Source: Streptomyces shenzhenensis
Lineage (GTDB): Bacteria; Actinomycetota; Actinomycetes; Streptomycetales; Streptomycetaceae
Reading direction: 5' to 3'
Length of the DNA: 64,000 nucleotides
Assembly: GCF_003688995.1 (NCBI RefSeq)
Contig: NZ_PENI01000021.1
Location: forward strand, 103,464 to 167,463
The notes under the pieces: model-generated
What the model was told of the DNA's origin: nothing
Databases searched by the model: none
Seen by the model: only the letters and a program-made list of their open reading frames with translations
Translations under genes and position numbers: made by a program
Shown here: positions 61,340 to 64,000 of the stretch, one piece after another
Layout: every line of letters starts with the position of its first letter
Numbering within the stretch: the stretch's first letter is position 1

Positions 61340-61555
61340 ATGACGTCGTCCACCGCTTCCACACGTACCAGCGCTGCCGTCGTCGGCGCGCTCGTGGGGG
61401 CTGCTGCCGGAATCCTGCTGGTCACCGCTGCCGGAACCTTCTCCACGACGGTCAGCGGCATCTTCGCCGCCCTGGCGATCGGTGTGCCCGCACTGGGCGG
61501 TGCCGTGGTGGGCGTGGCTCTGACACCAGGTAACACTCGCTCACATCCGAGGTAG
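61340..61555 (+). CDS. Small membrane protein
   Basis: A 71-aa protein with two hydrophobic segments (SAAVVGALVGAAAGILLVTAA, ~9-30; FAALAIGVPALGGAVVGVAL, ~37-58) and a short polar tail. ATG at 61340 with AGGATCAAGGG upstream. It ends six bases before the MmpL gene and is co-transcribed with it. Function unknown; perhaps an accessory of the exporter. Confidence 0.65.
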   Translation: MTSSTASTRTSAAVVGALVGAAAGILLVTAAGTFSTTVSGIFAALAIGVPALGGAVVGVALTPGNTRSHPR

Positions 61556-61560
61556 GCATC

Positions 61561-63744
61561 ATGTCTTCCCCCCGCGGCTCAGCCGCGTCTCTTGCCCTGC
61601 CCCCGCCGGACCGGCCCGACCAGGCGCGCGTCGGCCGGTTCGGTGCTCTCGCCGGCTGGGCACAGCGCCATCGCTGGGCCGCTCTCGTGCTCTGGGTGGC
61701 CGTCCTGGCCGCCATCACGCTGGGCTCGACCGCGGCAGGCTCCGCCTACAAGAACGACTTCTCCCTGCCGGGCACCGACTCCCAGGCGGCCACCGATCTG
61801 TTCAAGAAGCACGGTTCCGAACAGGCCGGTGACAGCGTCGAGATCGTCTTCAAGGACACTCAGGGTGTCGCGGTCCACAAGGCCACCGTCGAGCCGATGC
61901 TGGCCGAGGTGAAGGGGATGGCGGGCGTCGCCGATGTGCGCAGCCCGTACGCCGACACCTCCGCCGTGTCCAAAGACGGCACGATCGGCTACGCCTCCGT
62001 GACCCTGGACGGCAAGACCGAGGATGTCCCCAGGGAGGACGTCGCAAAGATCATCGACACCGCGAAGGGCATCGAGACCGACGGGCTCCAGGTCGAGGTC
62101 GGCGGTGAAGCCGCGCGCAACGCCGAGGACAAGGAAGCCCCGACCGCCGAACTCGCGGGCATCGTCGCCGCCCTGGTCATCCTGGTACTGCTCTTCGGCT
62201 CCGTGCTGGCCGCGTCCCTGCCGCTGATCACCGCACTCTTCGCAGTCGGCGGAGCCATCGGACTGATCGCGCTCGCCTCGCACATCTTCACCGTCGCCGA
62301 CTTCACTCCGCCCATCCTGATGCTTGTCGGACTCGGTGTCGGCGTCGACTACGCCCTGCTGATCTTCTACCGCTACCGGCACGAACTCACCGACGGCGGC
62401 CGGCCGGCCGAAGCCGCCCGCAAGGCGCTGGACTCCGCCGGCCGTACCGTCTTCTTCGCCGGCTGCACCGTGATCATCGCCCTGCTTGGCCTGGTCGCAC
62501 TCGGCCTCGGCTCCCTGCAGGGGGTGGCCCTCGCCGTGGCGGTGACCGTACTGGTCACCATGGCCGCCTCCCTGGTACTGCTGCCCGCGCTGCTGGCACT
62601 CTTCGGCGCCCGCATCCAGCGCCACGTGCTCAAGCAGACGGCCAGGACCACGGCCAAGGGCAGGGCCGAAGGCAGCCGCTGGCGGGCCATGGCCCAGGCC
62701 GTGCAACGCCGTCCGCTTCCGACCCTGCTGGTCGGCGTCATCGCCCTGCTGGCCCTGTCCGCGCCGGCACTGAGCATGCGCCTCGGCTTCGCCGACTCCG
62801 GCAACGACCCCGAGGCCACCACGTCCAGGCAGGCATACGACCTGCTCGCCGAGGGCTTCGGCCCCGGCTTCAACGGCCCGCTGATCGTCCTGGTCAAGGG
62901 CGCCGAGGACGCCGGCCGGACCGTCCAGAAAGAGCTGGCCGGGGCCGACGGTGTCGCCGAGGCCAGCCCCGCCATGCCGTCCGAGGACGGCGCCCTGTCC
63001 ACCGTGTTCGTCTACCCCACGACGGCTCCTCAGGACGAGGGCACCACCGACCTCGTGCATCATCTGCGCGACGACGTCGCCCCCGGTCTGGAGCATGACA
63101 CCGGCGCAGAGGTCTTGGTCGGTGGCGCCACCGCCGCTTCCCAGGACGTCTCCGAAACCCTGGCGCAGCGGCTGCCGTTGTTCGTCGCCGTCGTCGTCGG
63201 TGTCTCCTCGCTGCTGCTGTTGCTGGTCTTCCGGTCGGTGTGGATCCCCGTCAAGGCAGCCGTCCTGAATCTGCTGTCGATCTCCGCCGCGCTCGGCGTG
63301 GTCACCGTGGTCTTCCAGCACGGCTGGTTCGGGGCGCAGCCGGGCCCGATCGAGGCGTTCATTCCCGCCCTGATCTTCGCGATCGTGTTCGGGCTGTCCA
63401 TGGACTACGAGGTCTTCCTCGTCTCACGCATCCACGAGGAATGGACCCGCACGAAGGACCACTCACACGCCGTGCGCGAAGGGCTGGCGTCCACGGGCAA
63501 GGTGATCACGGCAGCCGCGGCCATCATGGTCGTGGTGTTCGCCGCGTTCGTACTGAGCTCCGACCGGATGCTGCAGCAGTTCGGACTCGGCCTCGCCGTG
63601 GCGATCCTGCTGGACGCGGTGGTCATCCGCTGTCTCATCGTCCCGGCCGTCATGCAGATGCTCGGCAAGTGGGCCTGGTGGCTGCCCGCACCCCTTGCAC
63701 GAAGGCTGCCCAAGGTGTCGATCGAACGCCCCGCGGACAGCTGA
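61561..63744 (+). CDS. MMPL-family RND transporter
   Basis: A 727-aa membrane exporter with two six-helix MMPL domains, each preceded by a large extracytoplasmic loop (~40-200 and ~405-540). GVGVDYALLIFYRYRHEL and GLSMDYEVFLVSRIHEEW hold the proton-relay Asp-Tyr pairs of RND transporters. It exports lipids, siderophores or antimicrobials in known members. GAGG lies upstream of the ATG. It is divergent from the two-component genes. Confidence 0.92.
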   Translation: MSSPRGSAASLALPPPDRPDQARVGRFGALAGWAQRHRWAALVLWVAVLAAITLGSTAAGSAYKNDFSLPGTDSQAATDLFKKHGSEQAGDSVEIVFKDTQGVAVHKATVEPMLAEVKGMAGVADVRSPYADTSAVSKDGTIGYASVTLDGKTEDVPREDVAKIIDTAKGIETDGLQVEVGGEAARNAEDKEAPTAELAGIVAALVILVLLFGSVLAASLPLITALFAVGGAIGLIALASHIFTVADFTPPILMLVGLGVGVDYALLIFYRYRHELTDGGRPAEAARKALDSAGRTVFFAGCTVIIALLGLVALGLGSLQGVALAVAVTVLVTMAASLVLLPALLALFGARIQRHVLKQTARTTAKGRAEGSRWRAMAQAVQRRPLPTLLVGVIALLALSAPALSMRLGFADSGNDPEATTSRQAYDLLAEGFGPGFNGPLIVLVKGAEDAGRTVQKELAGADGVAEASPAMPSEDGALSTVFVYPTTAPQDEGTTDLVHHLRDDVAPGLEHDTGAEVLVGGATAASQDVSETLAQRLPLFVAVVVGVSSLLLLLVFRSVWIPVKAAVLNLLSISAALGVVTVVFQHGWFGAQPGPIEAFIPALIFAIVFGLSMDYEVFLVSRIHEEWTRTKDHSHAVREGLASTGKVITAAAAIMVVVFAAFVLSSDRMLQQFGLGLAVAILLDAVVIRCLIVPAVMQMLGKWAWWLPAPLARRLPKVSIERPADS

Positions 63745-63780
63745 CAACCATGAACCGCCCTCCGTCCGCGGCGGGTCAAG

Positions 63781-63815
63781 GCCCGGCACGGCCCTTGGGT
63801 GGGGCTGTGCCGGGC
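63781..63815. terminator. Bidirectional hairpin after the MmpL gene
   Basis: Arms 63781-63794 and 63802-63815 pair over 14 bp (one G-U) with a 7-nt loop, between the MmpL stop and the convergent gene at the window edge. Confidence 0.72.
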
Positions 63816-63833
63816 TCTGGGTGTGGGTGTGGG

Positions 63834-64000
63834 TCAGCTGAGTGCGGTGAGGGTGAGGGTGGTGGTGTAGGTGCCTGGTTGGGTGGTGGTGGGGAGTCGG
63901 AGGTCGAGTGCGGCGCCGAGGGCGGCGGTGCCCTTGGTGTGTCCGGTGGTGGCGGAGCCGAGGGTGGCGGAGGTGGTGAGGCCGTTGCCGCCGTCGATGC
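63834..64000 (-). CDS. C-terminal end of a probable secreted Thr-rich protein
   Basis: The minus strand reads openly from the window edge to a TGA at 63834, ending in LRLPTTTQPGTYTTTLTLTALS. The Thr-rich, beta-strand-like end preceded by GTAALGAALD resembles the tail of WxL-domain-like or other cell-surface proteins of actinomycetes. Only ~55 codons are visible and no domain can be confirmed. Confidence 0.55.
   Translation of the reverse strand, partial: IDGGNGLTTSATLGSATTGHTKGTAALGAALDLRLPTTTQPGTYTTTLTLTALS

Overview
The window is about 70% G+C with dense, short-gapped operons, frequent GTG and TTG starts and translational 4-bp overlaps. With families such as SpoIIE-type phosphatases, NarL-type two-component pairs, MmpL exporters and many TetR/LacI/GntR-controlled ABC importers, it looks like a Streptomyces or close actinomycete chromosome, in an accessory, metabolically specialised part. 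No rRNA, tRNA or CRISPR array was seen. Functions below are read from motifs and family knowledge; no database search was run.

Layout. 1-11 kb: tail of a molybdenum hydroxylase with its XdhC maturation factor, a PAS-SpoIIE phosphatase, an MFS transporter, a 5'-truncated cyclase, a TetX-like flavin monooxygenase, a calcium pair (EF-hand protein plus cation exchanger), a quinone-oxidoreductase-like dehydrogenase divergent from a DJ-1/AraC regulator, and an NTF2-like protein. 11.4-20.7 kb: the most unusual block, a nine-gene minus-strand operon (MFS, M24 metallohydrolase, SbnA-like PLP enzyme, HpaB-type flavin monooxygenase, FMN reductase, PyrK, PyrD, PyrE, NUDIX) with a divergent TetR gene and a perfect 22-bp palindrome between them. 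Five successive junctions in it overlap by 4 bp. It looks like a dedicated small-molecule pathway on a pyrimidine or a pyrimidine-like ring.

20.7-23.5 kb holds scars (SDR fragment, IS3-type transposase relic) around a folD gene. 23.5-30.4 kb: a LacI regulator, a duplicated 34-bp palindromic operator, and an operon for a PotABCD-like importer, an adenosine-deaminase-like hydrolase and a CapA-like protein. 30.7-37.4 kb: a secreted repeat protein, then a dipeptide/nickel-type ABC importer with a fused double ATPase and a methyltransferase. 37.5-46.6 kb: a GntR-controlled operon joining a CUT1 sugar-type importer to DszA-like and SfnB/DszC-like flavoprotein monooxygenases, an aldo-keto reductase and a sarcosine-oxidase-like amine oxidase; the content suggests scavenging of an organosulfur compound.

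46.6-49.6 kb: a haloacetate-dehalogenase-like hydrolase, a LysR regulator and a tartrate/D-malate-type dehydrogenase, with the same ATAGG-N5-CCTAT dyad upstream of both regulator and dehydrogenase. 49.7-59.3 kb: a TetR-linked peptide module (M20 carboxypeptidase, complete Opp importer, S9 peptidase). 59.3-64 kb: a NarL two-component pair divergent from a small membrane protein and an MmpL exporter, and at the edge the tail of a probable secreted protein. The recurring theme is a specific regulator next to an importer next to one or two unusual catabolic enzymes.
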